Positions 17,705-26,245 of a stretch of DNA of 64,000 nucleotides are shown one piece after another. How positions within the stretch are numbered: the stretch's first letter is position 1; each line of letters starts with the position of its first letter. The DNA comes from Kordiimonadaceae bacterium (GTDB taxonomy: Bacteria > Pseudomonadota > Alphaproteobacteria > Sphingomonadales > Kordiimonadaceae), in assembly GCA_017640725.1 (NCBI GenBank), contig JAEPQB010000003.1:480704-544703 (forward strand), written 5' to 3'. Under the pieces are notes generated by a model, which was not told where the DNA came from, did not search any database, and was given only the letters and a program-made list of their open reading frames with translations. The position numbers were made by a program, and so were the translations under genes.

Positions 17705-18655
17705 TTAATTGGCCACCCTTTGTACGGAGAAAATGTAAAGATTGGATGAAGCAATCTCTTTTTGAACAGCCCAAAAACGGTCTGTCGCGATTACATCCGC
17801 CCCCATTTTGACGATATCGCGATATGTGAACTCCGATTGTCCTGCCTTTATCTGGTTGTCAATTGAACTTTCCCGCCAGCCCAGTGTACCGACCAAAACA
17901 CGCCAACCACGGGCATGGAGCTTTTGGTAAAAGCTTGGCGCTCTCAATCGTGTGCCAGTCCAGGCGAGAACAAGGTTTGATGGAATGCCGCTTGCGTCGA
18001 ATGCGGCGATATCTTCGTCAGAACTTATGCCAATCGACAATGGCATGTTTGGCGCTAAGCGATGAAACGCAACCGCTTGGTCCAAAGTATAGGAAATACC
18101 AGCTGAATAGTCCTGCGAGCCGGTTTCCTGGACCATGGCAGCCACTTTGGCGAAATCCACACCGCGTTTGATATCCAATGTCACAACTGTGCGGTTCTTG
18201 GCCCACAGTAAAACATCTCGAAGCTTGGGGATGCGGAATGTCGTTACTGTGCCATTTTCATCCTTAAGAAAAAGCTCCTTTACATCTTCCCAGGTTTTTT
18301 GCCGTACTGCGCCTTCCCCCGTGGTGGTTCGTGACAAAGTGTCGTCATGCATCAGAATGAGCGTGCCGTCTTTCAATTGCGCAACATCAATTTCCATTAG
18401 GCCGTAGCCGTATGAAAGCGCATTCTGCATGGCCTCCATGGAGTTTTCAGGAAAGCCAGGCATGGGCCCGCCGCGATGATGGCTGACCATCGGTATGGGG
18501 TTGTCGGGGCGCGCCAGAAATTCAGCCAGTCCGCCTCTGGGAATGGTCAGGACATGCTGTATGTCAGGGTTGGCAGGTGCTGGTATATCTTCGGCGGCGG
18601 CATGAGAGGTTGCGAAGCTTAATAGCGCCAAAAGCCCTAAAAGTTTGAGGTGCAT
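17705..18655 (-). CDS. Secreted glycerophosphodiester phosphodiesterase family protein
   Basis: The 316-residue enzyme has a signal peptide (SHAAAED). The GDPD barrel shows the catalytic pair HHRGGPMPGFPENS, the metal motif EIDVAQLKDGTLILMHDDTL, and a late IATDRFW. It would hydrolyse glycerophosphodiesters in the periplasm to glycerol-3-phosphate and an alcohol. A TTG at 18661 is in frame, but AGGAG is correctly spaced only for ATG 18655. It is followed by the PAP2 gene on the same strand and is divergent from mazG. Confidence 0.82.
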   Translation of the reverse strand: MHLKLLGLLALLSFATSHAAAEDIPAPANPDIQHVLTIPRGGLAEFLARPDNPIPMVSHHRGGPMPGFPENSMEAMQNALSYGYGLMEIDVAQLKDGTLILMHDDTLSRTTTGEGAVRQKTWEDVKELFLKDENGTVTTFRIPKLRDVLLWAKNRTVVTLDIKRGVDFAKVAAMVQETGSQDYSAGISYTLDQAVAFHRLAPNMPLSIGISSDEDIAAFDASGIPSNLVLAWTGTRLRAPSFYQKLHARGWRVLVGTLGWRESSIDNQIKAGQSEFTYRDIVKMGADVIATDRFWAVQKEIASSNLYIFSVQRVAN

Positions 18656-18712
18656 AGTCAATGTCTCCTTGACCGAAGAAAGCCGTTACCTGATCCTGTA
18701 TAACAACTTTGA

Positions 18713-19555
18713 ATGAAGCATTTCTGTGAGCCCTGCCCTATGCAATCAAAATATTCAATGGAAGATTTGCTTTCCATCATGAAAGCCCTGCGGACACCAA
18801 ACACAGGCTGCCCTTGGGATCTGGAACAAACCTTTGAAACTATTGCACCTTATACCATTGAAGAAGCGTACGAGGTGGATGAAGCAATCCGTGACGGTGA
18901 CAGGGACTCTTTGAAGGACGAGCTTGGCGATTTGCTGCTCCAGACAGTTTTCCATGCTCAAATGGCCGATGAAGAAGGAAGTTTTGCTTTCTCAGACGTT
19001 GTGCAATCTGTTTGCGACAAGATGGTGAGGCGGCACCCGCATGTATTTGGGGACGCCACCGTTGAAGATGCCGACGCACAGACGGCTGCATGGGAAGTGC
19101 AAAAAGAAGCAGAACGAGCGCAAAAGGCGGCTGCGCGGGGCGAGATACCGTCGGTGCTGGAAGGTGTAACGGTGGGTCTGCCTTCCCTTTTGCGTGCCGT
19201 CAAACTGCAAAAACGCGCGGCAAGAGTTGGGTTCGATTGGCCGGAAACCGTTCAGGTGCTGGACAAAATGCAGGAGGAAAGCGCTGAACTTGTTGAGGCG
19301 TACCAAAACAACGAGGGCCATGGGCGCCTCAAAGAAGAGTTCGGTGACCTGATGTTTGTTATGGCTAATTTAGCCCGCCATATGAAGCTCGACCCGGAAG
19401 AAGCGTTGCGTGATGCCAATGCAAAATTTGAACGACGTTTCAAAGGGGTAGAGACAAAACTTCATGCAAAAGGCAAGCCGCCATCAGAGTCCAGCCTTGA
19501 AGAGATGGATGCCCTTTGGAACGAAGTTAAAAGAGATGAGAAAACGCAAGATTAG
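18713..19555 (+). CDS. mazG: Nucleoside triphosphate pyrophosphohydrolase MazG
   Basis: The 280-residue product has two MazG helical domains with the metal-binding EE..E..D pattern: EEAYEVDEAI with ELGDLLLQ, and EESAELVEAYQ with EFGDLMFV. GCPWDLEQTFETIAPYTIEEAYEV is near-identical in layout to E. coli MazG, here quoted in part by its key residues. It hydrolyses (d)NTPs to NMP and pyrophosphate as a housekeeping step. The E. coli protein begins nearer to ATG 18740, which is a plausible alternative start; neither has a strong ribosome-binding site. It converges on the caspase gene with 18 bases between stops. Confidence 0.92.
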   Translation: MKHFCEPCPMQSKYSMEDLLSIMKALRTPNTGCPWDLEQTFETIAPYTIEEAYEVDEAIRDGDRDSLKDELGDLLLQTVFHAQMADEEGSFAFSDVVQSVCDKMVRRHPHVFGDATVEDADAQTAAWEVQKEAERAQKAAARGEIPSVLEGVTVGLPSLLRAVKLQKRAARVGFDWPETVQVLDKMQEESAELVEAYQNNEGHGRLKEEFGDLMFVMANLARHMKLDPEEALRDANAKFERRFKGVETKLHAKGKPPSESSLEEMDALWNEVKRDEKTQD

Positions 19556-19573
19556 TGGCGCGCTGGCCCGGTA

Positions 19574-21082
19574 TTACGCGTTTTCATTCTCTTTCCATTT
19601 TCTATGCAAAGCGCCGGCCCTTGCCCCTATTTGCCAATAGCCAAAGGTCAATGAGACAATCATCGATGGGACAATGGCTTGTTCAATATTTAGCCAAAAA
19701 TCCAAAAATATGAGTGCTGACAACCACAGCATGAAGGATGCGGGAAACATAACAGAAGCCAAGATAGCAGCCTGCCCGCGTTGGAGCCCATCCCCACTGT
19801 TTTTTTGAAGAGAGGCGGCACCCAACGCCATAAAGACAAACCCGGCCAAGGAAACGGTGCCATAGAGCAAAAGTTCTGAGCTTCCGGTTGAAGCGTTCGA
19901 AGCGACAAGAAGCCAAAAATATAGGGCAGCGCCTATCCAGGACGCCAGGGCGTAATTCCGAAGAATATCCGACAATGGTTGGTTGTTGCTTGTTGAAGGC
20001 GCCTCTGCTACCGCGGTTTCAGTTTTTTGGTGCTCATCACTAGGGTTGTCGTTTTCCGGTGTCTTGTCCGGCTGTCGCTGAGGTTCCTCGGGTTGAGTTG
20101 GCTCCCCTCCCTTCACAAGCAAACCTGTCCACTTTCCGACAAAAAATCCTGGCGCGATTTTGTTGTCCAGACAATCCAGTAGGAGCCGTACAGTTTCTTG
20201 GTCCAACTCAGGAGCATCGGGTTTTAAGGCACTCCTGACAGAGTCATGAACGGATCCATCAATTTCCTGCTCGTGAAACAAGCCTGCAAAGTGCAATTCA
20301 AGCGCGGCTCGCTTGGCTTCGTCTAACACTAGTCGCCGCCTGGCAATTTCGATTTCGCCGCTGGAACCTATTGCCCAAAACTGCGGGCGCTGTCCGGGAT
20401 TTAGTTTGGGAACCTCATCCTGTACGAAATTGGCTAACTGCGCCAGTGTAATGGCCTTTGCGCCATCAGGTGCTGCGTTGCCAGAGGATATTCCATCGAT
20501 TAGGCATGACGTGAGGGCAGAAGCTTTTTTACTGGGGATTTCCTTGGCTGTCTGAAACGCCGTAGAAGCTGTCAGCAAAAATGAACCGCCACCATCCTTC
20601 GCAAAGACGTTCAACTGATCGCCAAGCGTACTTTTAAAACCTTCGTTTGCGGAGGCCCCGCTGTAACAACAATCCAAAATCATGGCCTTTCGGCCCGCGC
20701 TACTGTCGTTCATCCATTGCTTAATTGTTTCAGTTGATAGCGCCGAAACACCTAAGTCGACCTCTCTGGTTTCAGGCATAGCCAACATCAGCGCACCGCT
20801 TTTGCTGAGCTTTCCATGTCCGCTGTAATAAAACAGCAAAAAGTCATCCTGACCCGCTTGATCAATTTCCTGGTAAAGTACGCTCGCGGCATCCTTGCAT
20901 TTTGGATTGGCAAGAACAGTGGTGCTGAAACCGCAATACTCTGGATTGCCGAGCAGGTCGCCGAATTTTTCTATGTCATTGACGGCATACTTTAGCGGGG
21001 ACAGAAACGCGTTGTCTTCATACTCGCTACAGCCGATCAATATTGCTTTGCGCTGGCCCACGAGTTCATCCTTGAGCCGCAT
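19574..21082 (-). CDS. Caspase-like protease with C-terminal membrane domain
   Basis: Residues 1-250 form a caspase-family (C14) domain: substrate pocket start KAILIGCSEYED, catalytic His89 in FYYSGHGK and catalytic Cys139 in LDCCYSGA. A helical linker (255-315), a Pro/Glu/Gln-rich disordered stretch (325-370) and four membrane helices (about 376-395, 404-424, 439-461, 468-485) follow. The protease would sit on the inner face of the membrane. Bacterial caspases act in programmed death and anti-phage systems by cleaving host or partner proteins. Its ATG lies inside the end of a small EACC1-like gene, overlapping by 17 bases, so the two are coupled. Substrate and trigger are unknown. Confidence 0.85.
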   Translation of the reverse strand: MRLKDELVGQRKAILIGCSEYEDNAFLSPLKYAVNDIEKFGDLLGNPEYCGFSTTVLANPKCKDAASVLYQEIDQAGQDDFLLFYYSGHGKLSKSGALMLAMPETREVDLGVSALSTETIKQWMNDSSAGRKAMILDCCYSGASANEGFKSTLGDQLNVFAKDGGGSFLLTASTAFQTAKEIPSKKASALTSCLIDGISSGNAAPDGAKAITLAQLANFVQDEVPKLNPGQRPQFWAIGSSGEIEIARRRLVLDEAKRAALELHFAGLFHEQEIDGSVHDSVRSALKPDAPELDQETVRLLLDCLDNKIAPGFFVGKWTGLLVKGGEPTQPEEPQRQPDKTPENDNPSDEHQKTETAVAEAPSTSNNQPLSDILRNYALASWIGAALYFWLLVASNASTGSSELLLYGTVSLAGFVFMALGAASLQKNSGDGLQRGQAAILASVMFPASFMLWLSALIFLDFWLNIEQAIVPSMIVSLTFGYWQIGARAGALHRKWKENENA

Positions 21083-21434
21083 TCGTTATATCGGCGAGCA
21101 ACTCTTTTAGCTCGGCCGACTCGATGTTTTCCGCAGAAATTTTGACGCTTTGGCCGCCCTTTCCTTCCACTTCAACTGAGAAGCTTTTGTTCCGAGCAAC
21201 GTAAGCTTTTACAACTTCGATCATTGCCGTCACGGCACCTGAAGTGAAAGCGGCCAGGAGCAACGTTCCCAGCTCTACCTCAACACCTTTGTGGCCTTCT
21301 GCAGCTTTGACTTCGTGAAATGTTGCATCAAGTCCATTGCGAACAAGAGCCGAACGGAAATCAGCCGTAAGTGCAGACAGCTGGCCATCTGACAAGCCTG
21401 ACGGCTCAATATGGATTGCGATATGATCTGTCAA
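21066..21434 (-). CDS. EACC1-like effector-associated protein
   Basis: The 122-residue protein has a hydrophobic mid-region (GTLLLAAFTSGAVTAMIEVV), a linker, and a beta segment SFSVEVEGKGGQSVKISAEN, with a helical N-terminal part. This layout matches effector-associated constant component 1 (EACC1) as I remember it: a small partner next to caspase, trypsin or TIR effectors in predicted conflict systems. The match is by eye. No ATG is available; TTG 21434 with GGGGGAC seven bases ahead is the likely start. It overlaps and precedes the caspase gene, consistent with acting as its regulator or adaptor. Confidence 0.65.
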   Translation of the reverse strand: MTDHIAIHIEPSGLSDGQLSALTADFRSALVRNGLDATFHEVKAAEGHKGVEVELGTLLLAAFTSGAVTAMIEVVKAYVARNKSFSVEVEGKGGQSVKISAENIESAELKELLADITNAAQG

Positions 21435-21468
21435 AGCTGTCCCCCGACTAACAACTCCAGAGGGAAAT

Positions 21469-21497
21469 TATCTATCATAAAGGGAAAAGCGTGTAAA
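21469..21497 (-). promoter_or_regulatory. Candidate promoter of the EACC1-caspase pair
   Basis: On the minus strand TTTACA and TAGATA are separated by 17 bases, close to the vegetative consensus, and sit 35 bases upstream of the TTG start. The preceding hflX gene ends at 21545, so a private promoter in this 110-base gap would let the cassette be expressed separately from hfq-hflX. Confidence 0.35.
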
Positions 21498-21544
21498 TGG
21501 AGCGAATGAAGCCGTGCTCAGACCTTTAGCAAAATCGCAAAAGT

Positions 21545-22942
21545 TTAGAATTTGCCCTTGGCAAACTTGCCCCAAGCGATTGGGTCCACGCTAAACCGGT
21601 ACCGCGTGCCCTCTTCTCCGGCTTCTGTCTCAAGGACTTTGCTATTGGCATGCAACCAGGCGGGTGTTTGCCCGTCTGAATAGGGAACGAGAATTTCCAG
21701 TTCCTGATTTTTGCGGCTGAGGGCTTTGTCCAGAACTTCGATGAAAGATGCGCAGCCTTCGCCGGTCAGTCCCGAGAGCGTTACGACGCTGTCTGAACGG
21801 GCTTGAATGGTCTCAAGCGCTTCTCGTTCGTCATTTGCCATCAAGTCGGCTTTGTTCATTGCTTCAAGGACAGGCGTGCCGTCGCCGTCTTCCTCCAAAG
21901 ATGCGGCGAGCTCAACGCCAAGGTCAGCTAGAACGGCTTCCACATCCGCTTTTTGAATATCTGTGTCCGGGTGCGACGCATCGCGGACATGAACAATCAG
22001 GTCAGCTTCAAGCACTTCTTCAAGCGTGGCGCGGAATGCGGCCACCAGCGTCGTTGGCAACTCAGAGATAAAGCCAACCGTATCTGACATAATGATCTTG
22101 CGCCCGCTCGGCAGCGTGATCGCCCGCATGGTGGGGTCCAGGGTTGCAAACAGCATATCTTCAGCCAGCACCTCAGCTTCCGTCAGTCGGTTAAAGAGCG
22201 TTGATTTGCCGGCGTTTGTGTAGCCCACCAAGGCTACGACGGGATACGGGGCTTTTTGGCGCCGCGCCCTGTGAAGGGTACGGGTTCGAGTAACTGAATC
22301 TAACTGGCGGCGAATACGGGTGATGCGGTCCGCGATAATCCGGCGGTCGGCCTCAATCTGGGTTTCGCCTGGCCCCCCCATGAAGCCTGAACCACCCCGT
22401 TGGCGTTCAAGGTGGGTCCAGGACCGCACTAGGCGGCTGCGCTGATACACAAGGTGCGCCAGTTCGACCTGGAGTTCACCCTCTTTTGTGCTGGCGCGGT
22501 CGCCAAAAATCTCAAGGATCAGCGCTGTGCGATCAATAATCTTGACCTTCAGAGCGCGTTCCAGGTTCCTTTGCTGAATGGGGCTGAGTTCGCAATCGAA
22601 GATAATCAATTCTATGTCTTCAGCTTTCGCGAAGGCCTTGATTTCATCAAGTTTGCCTGCCCCCAGGTAGGTGGATGGCTTGATGTTTCGGATGGGCGCC
22701 ACTTCGCCGCCAACAAGATCAATATCTATGGCTGCCGCAAGGCCAATGGCCTCTTCGAGGCGCGCCTCTGGGCTGCGTGCCAACGGATCAGACGCAGTTT
22801 CTTTCAAATGTGGATGGATGACATAAACACGTTGCCGGACTTGCTGTTTTTGAAGATAAGCAAGTCCGTCCGTTGACCAGCCGCCTCCCCCTTGCTGTTG
22901 AGGCTGGTTTCCGGCTTTGGTGCCGCTGGGGGTTTTGGTCAA
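21545..22942 (-). CDS. hflX: GTPase HflX
   Basis: The 465-residue protein has the HflX N-terminal domain and glycine-rich linker (GGSGFMGGPGETQIE), followed by a GTPase with P-loop GYTNAGKSTLFN, switch region ATLDPT, SDTVGF and NKAD. HflX splits stalled or stress-inactivated ribosomes. It starts at TTG one base after the hfq stop with AGAGGAC ahead, and so depends on the hfq message. A Gln/Gly-rich N-terminal stretch of about 20 residues precedes the conserved part. Confidence 0.95.
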   Translation of the reverse strand: MTKTPSGTKAGNQPQQQGGGGWSTDGLAYLQKQQVRQRVYVIHPHLKETASDPLARSPEARLEEAIGLAAAIDIDLVGGEVAPIRNIKPSTYLGAGKLDEIKAFAKAEDIELIIFDCELSPIQQRNLERALKVKIIDRTALILEIFGDRASTKEGELQVELAHLVYQRSRLVRSWTHLERQRGGSGFMGGPGETQIEADRRIIADRITRIRRQLDSVTRTRTLHRARRQKAPYPVVALVGYTNAGKSTLFNRLTEAEVLAEDMLFATLDPTMRAITLPSGRKIIMSDTVGFISELPTTLVAAFRATLEEVLEADLIVHVRDASHPDTDIQKADVEAVLADLGVELAASLEEDGDGTPVLEAMNKADLMANDEREALETIQARSDSVVTLSGLTGEGCASFIEVLDKALSRKNQELEILVPYSDGQTPAWLHANSKVLETEAGEEGTRYRFSVDPIAWGKFAKGKF

Positions 22943-22943
22943 T

Positions 22944-23192
22944 TTAGTCCTCTAGTCCTTCTTTTTCTGGTTCAAACAATTGAACCGGACCGGAAGGCAT
23001 TACGGTTGAGATGGCATGCTTGTAGACAAGCTGCGAATGACCGTCGCGGCGCAACAGCACACAGAAGTTATCAAACCAGGTGATAACGCCCTGCAGCTTC
23101 ACTCCATTCACCAGAAATACGGTTACTGGCGTTTTGGTTTTGCGAACGGCATTAAGGAAAACGTCTTGAAGATTCTGATTTTTGTCTGACAT
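22944..23192 (-). CDS. hfq: RNA chaperone Hfq
   Basis: The 82-residue product has the Sm1 motif ([18 protein letters not shown]) and the Sm2 motif (LVYKHAIST), with the distal and proximal RNA-binding residues such as Gln8 and the YKH. It forms a hexamer pairing small RNAs with mRNAs. hflX follows on the same strand one base after its stop, the classical hfq-hflX order. The 158-base gap upstream separates it from trkH. Confidence 0.96.
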   Translation of the reverse strand: MSDKNQNLQDVFLNAVRKTKTPVTVFLVNGVKLQGVITWFDNFCVLLRRDGHSQLVYKHAISTVMPSGPVQLFEPEKEGLED

Positions 23193-23350
23193 GGTCTGCT
23201 TTTTCTTGTTTCGTTATGCCCTAGTCCCAAGGGCTGTTTATTCATTGTCCTGGCGACCGATTACCATAGTGTGACGGTAGCTGCTGTCGATAACTCGCTT
23301 TGCATTCCTATATGTCAGACCAATGGGTTATCGGTCAACAGGCATTTGTG

Positions 23351-24793
23351 TCAGCCCCGCCAAAGCGCCTTTGCGAAGATGGCCATGAAGATGGGTGCTT
23401 CGACGCGCCCAATCAACATCAGCACGCTTAAAATGGCATAATCAACCTGTGCAAGGCTGCTGTAGCCCGCAAAGCTTGGGTCTGCGCTCGTTGCAAGCGG
23501 TCCTGAAAGTGTCATAGCAGCGAATGAAAGGGTCAATGCGTCTTGGAAATGAATGCCAAGTACAGCGAGTGCCATGGCGCCAATTGCCATGATCAAAACG
23601 AATGAGCCCAAAAGCAGCCACACGGCGTCCAGGTCGCGCTTTTCCGCTGTCGCATTGCCGTATTGAACGGTATGGACCCCGTGAGGATGGGCAAGACGGT
23701 CAACTTCCGCCCTGCCCATTTTAAAAATCAACCAGACACGCATTTGCCGCAAGCCGCCGGTAGCGCTGGCAACTGCGCCGCCCATGACTGTCAGGATCAT
23801 GAGGAGAATGGCAACCGGGAGTGCCTCTCTAATTCCCAGTTCCGCAATCTCAGGCGGCATTACGCCAAAAGTGGCCAAGGCTGACGCTGCTGCCAGGACA
23901 AGAGAGACCAGTTCCAGAACTGTTGCGTCGGTTAAGGCGAACAACAGCGCAGCACCGATGCCAATCCAAAGCAGGCTTAGCCTGAGTTCCCTGTCTTCCT
24001 TGAAGCGCGGTGAAAACGTCCGCGCACGCCAATGATGGAAATCCCAGTTGGAAAGTCCAATGATCAGGAAAATGATCAGAATAACCTGGGAAAAAATGCC
24101 CAGGTTGTGGACCGTGGCTTCGGGAACAACACCCGCCGTGCTGACACTGGCCAGGGCCAAAAGCACTGCATCAAACCGGCCGGTTCCGGTCAGCCAGAAT
24201 AGAATGAAGCCCAGCATGGTCGCGAAAAGGTAAATGGGCGCAACAGCGCGTGTGGTGGCGCGCAGGCGCTGGTAGCCGCTTTCGCGGTCACCAAAGTGAA
24301 GTGGCGAACGATGCAGTTGAAGTCCACCGCTGTTCATCGCCATCAACAGGGAAAGCGTGAAGGAGATGGCCATAAGACCGCCTATCCAGCTGGATAATGC
24401 ACGCCACAGCATGATCGACCGGATGCCTTCAATGCTGCCTTCGTAGGCTGTGGATCCGTTGGTGGTTATTTGCGACATGCCGTCATAGAAGGCACGCAGG
24501 AATCCGCTTTCTGGAAACAGCAAAAACAGCGGCAAGCCCGCCATTACAGCCAATGCCGTTACACCGGTTAATGGCAAAAATATCGTCAGCCTTGGCACAC
24601 GCACACGTTCAGTGGAGCGAAAGCCGAGGAACAGGGCACCGCCAAGCAGTAGCGCAAGTGTTGCAGAGGCAAAAAAGCTGCCGGCTGCGGCATCCTCACC
24701 GACAAAAAGCGCGAACAGCAGCGGAATAACCTGCAAAGCCGCCAACATCAGGATCCATGAACCCAAAAGATAAAAAAGGCGGCTTTTCCACAT
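23351..24793 (-). CDS. trkH: Trk potassium uptake protein, TrkH family
   Basis: The 480-residue integral membrane protein has about ten helices and selectivity-filter-like pieces such as TTNGSTAYEG, STAGVVPEAT, GGAVASATGG and TLSGPLATSA, matching the four pore loops of TrkH/KtrB. It imports K+ together with the TrkA gating protein, whose gene lies directly upstream with nine bases between. The filter glycine in the second and fourth loops is conserved. Some loop sequences are looser than in E. coli TrkH, so ion selectivity may be relaxed (inference). Confidence 0.88.
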   Translation of the reverse strand: MWKSRLFYLLGSWILMLAALQVIPLLFALFVGEDAAAGSFFASATLALLLGGALFLGFRSTERVRVPRLTIFLPLTGVTALAVMAGLPLFLLFPESGFLRAFYDGMSQITTNGSTAYEGSIEGIRSIMLWRALSSWIGGLMAISFTLSLLMAMNSGGLQLHRSPLHFGDRESGYQRLRATTRAVAPIYLFATMLGFILFWLTGTGRFDAVLLALASVSTAGVVPEATVHNLGIFSQVILIIFLIIGLSNWDFHHWRARTFSPRFKEDRELRLSLLWIGIGAALLFALTDATVLELVSLVLAAASALATFGVMPPEIAELGIREALPVAILLMILTVMGGAVASATGGLRQMRVWLIFKMGRAEVDRLAHPHGVHTVQYGNATAEKRDLDAVWLLLGSFVLIMAIGAMALAVLGIHFQDALTLSFAAMTLSGPLATSADPSFAGYSSLAQVDYAILSVLMLIGRVEAPIFMAIFAKALWRG

Positions 24794-24802
24794 GGATTTG
24801 CT

Positions 24803-26179
24803 CTAAAACAGGTCGGCCCGCGCCGAGAAAAGTTGTTCGATCTTTTTCACAGAATGCGCCATGGCCAGCAGGACAACATGGTCACCTGCCATCAACTGGG
24901 TTTCTGCTGCGGGGACGATTGTTTCGTCATCACGCACGATCATGCCGAACTTAACGTCACCATGAAGGCGCAGCTCACCAATAGTTTTCTGAGCGACTTC
25001 AGAGCCAGCAAGTACCTCGGCTTCGATCATCTCCGCCTGACCTTCAAACAGGCTATAGAGGTCCCGAATGCGACCGCGCCTGACATGCCGTACGATTGAA
25101 GATACGGTGGTTTCTCGGGGGTCCAGCGCCACGTCAATGCCCAGCGAGCCGACCAAGTTACCGTAGATTGGGTTGTTCATCAGCGTAATCGCCGACGCGT
25201 TGCTTTGCTGTTTAGCAAGCAAGGCAGACAGAATGTTCACCTCGTCATCGTCTGCCACAGAAACAATAGTGTCCACTTGCGCGATGTTAGCTTCTAGCAG
25301 GATTTCACGGTTGAGTGCGTCGCCATTGATGACAACCGTTTTTTCCAATTTTTCAGCCAACTTTTTAGCACGGTCCTGGTCGATTTCCACGATCTTGAGG
25401 TTTGGTGCTCTTTCGCTTTTTTCCAGCAATTCCGCAAGGGCAAGGCCGATGTTGCCGCCGCCAACAATCACAATGCGCTGGGCTTTTTGCTCTTCATGAC
25501 CAAACACCGCCATGGCGCGCTCTGTTGTTGAGGCTTCAACAACAATGATGATGGCGTCACCGACCTGCAACTGGTCATCACTTCTTGGCACAAAGAGTTT
25601 GCCGCCCCGCAATACTGCAACAACGATGGTTTGCAGGTTTGGAAACAGTTCTGAAAGTTGCCTGAGCGGCGTATCAATGACCGGACAATCTTCCTCAAGG
25701 AACATACCCACCATCTGCACTTTGCCGCCTGCAAAAGGCACCATATTAAAAGCGCCCGGGACCTCCAGGCGCCGCGCCAAAGCCTCTGCGACCTCTAGTT
25801 CCGGCGAAATAATCACGTCGATTGGCATGTTGTCGCGCGAAAACAGATCGCGCCAATTGGATTTCAGGTACGACTGATTGCGAATACGGGCGATTTTTGT
25901 TGGTACGCTGAACAGGGAATGCGCGACTTGACACGCCATCATGTTCACTTCGTCCGATAAAGTAACGGCGACAATCAGATCCGCGTCCGCAGCGCCGGCT
26001 TTGTCGAGCATGTCCGGGTCCGATCCGTGGCCCACCAAGGCCTGAACATCCAGACTTTCACTGATTTTCCGGATCAGCTTTACGGACCGGTCGATGACCG
26101 CAACGTCATTTTGCTGTTCCGCAAGGTGTTTGGCGATATGGAAGCCAACCTGCCCTGCACCACATACGATCACTTTCAT
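24803..26179 (-). CDS. trkA: Trk system potassium uptake protein TrkA
   Basis: The 458-residue cytoplasmic protein has two RCK units, each with an NAD-binding Rossmann motif (VCGAGQVGFHIAKHLAE and IVGGGNIGLALAELLE) and a C-terminal RCK_C half. TrkA binds NAD(H) and ATP/ADP to gate TrkH. Nine bases separate it from trkH downstream. It follows ntrX by 66 bases; placement after ntrYX is common in alphaproteobacteria. Confidence 0.94.
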   Translation of the reverse strand: MKVIVCGAGQVGFHIAKHLAEQQNDVAVIDRSVKLIRKISESLDVQALVGHGSDPDMLDKAGAADADLIVAVTLSDEVNMMACQVAHSLFSVPTKIARIRNQSYLKSNWRDLFSRDNMPIDVIISPELEVAEALARRLEVPGAFNMVPFAGGKVQMVGMFLEEDCPVIDTPLRQLSELFPNLQTIVVAVLRGGKLFVPRSDDQLQVGDAIIIVVEASTTERAMAVFGHEEQKAQRIVIVGGGNIGLALAELLEKSERAPNLKIVEIDQDRAKKLAEKLEKTVVINGDALNREILLEANIAQVDTIVSVADDDEVNILSALLAKQQSNASAITLMNNPIYGNLVGSLGIDVALDPRETTVSSIVRHVRRGRIRDLYSLFEGQAEMIEAEVLAGSEVAQKTIGELRLHGDVKFGMIVRDDETIVPAAETQLMAGDHVVLLAMAHSVKKIEQLFSARADLF

Positions 26180-26245
26180 ACGCAGGTTATCCGTTTGCTT
26201 TTCGTGTCACGTTGTCGATCCCCCTGATCGGCAAATACTTGTGCG

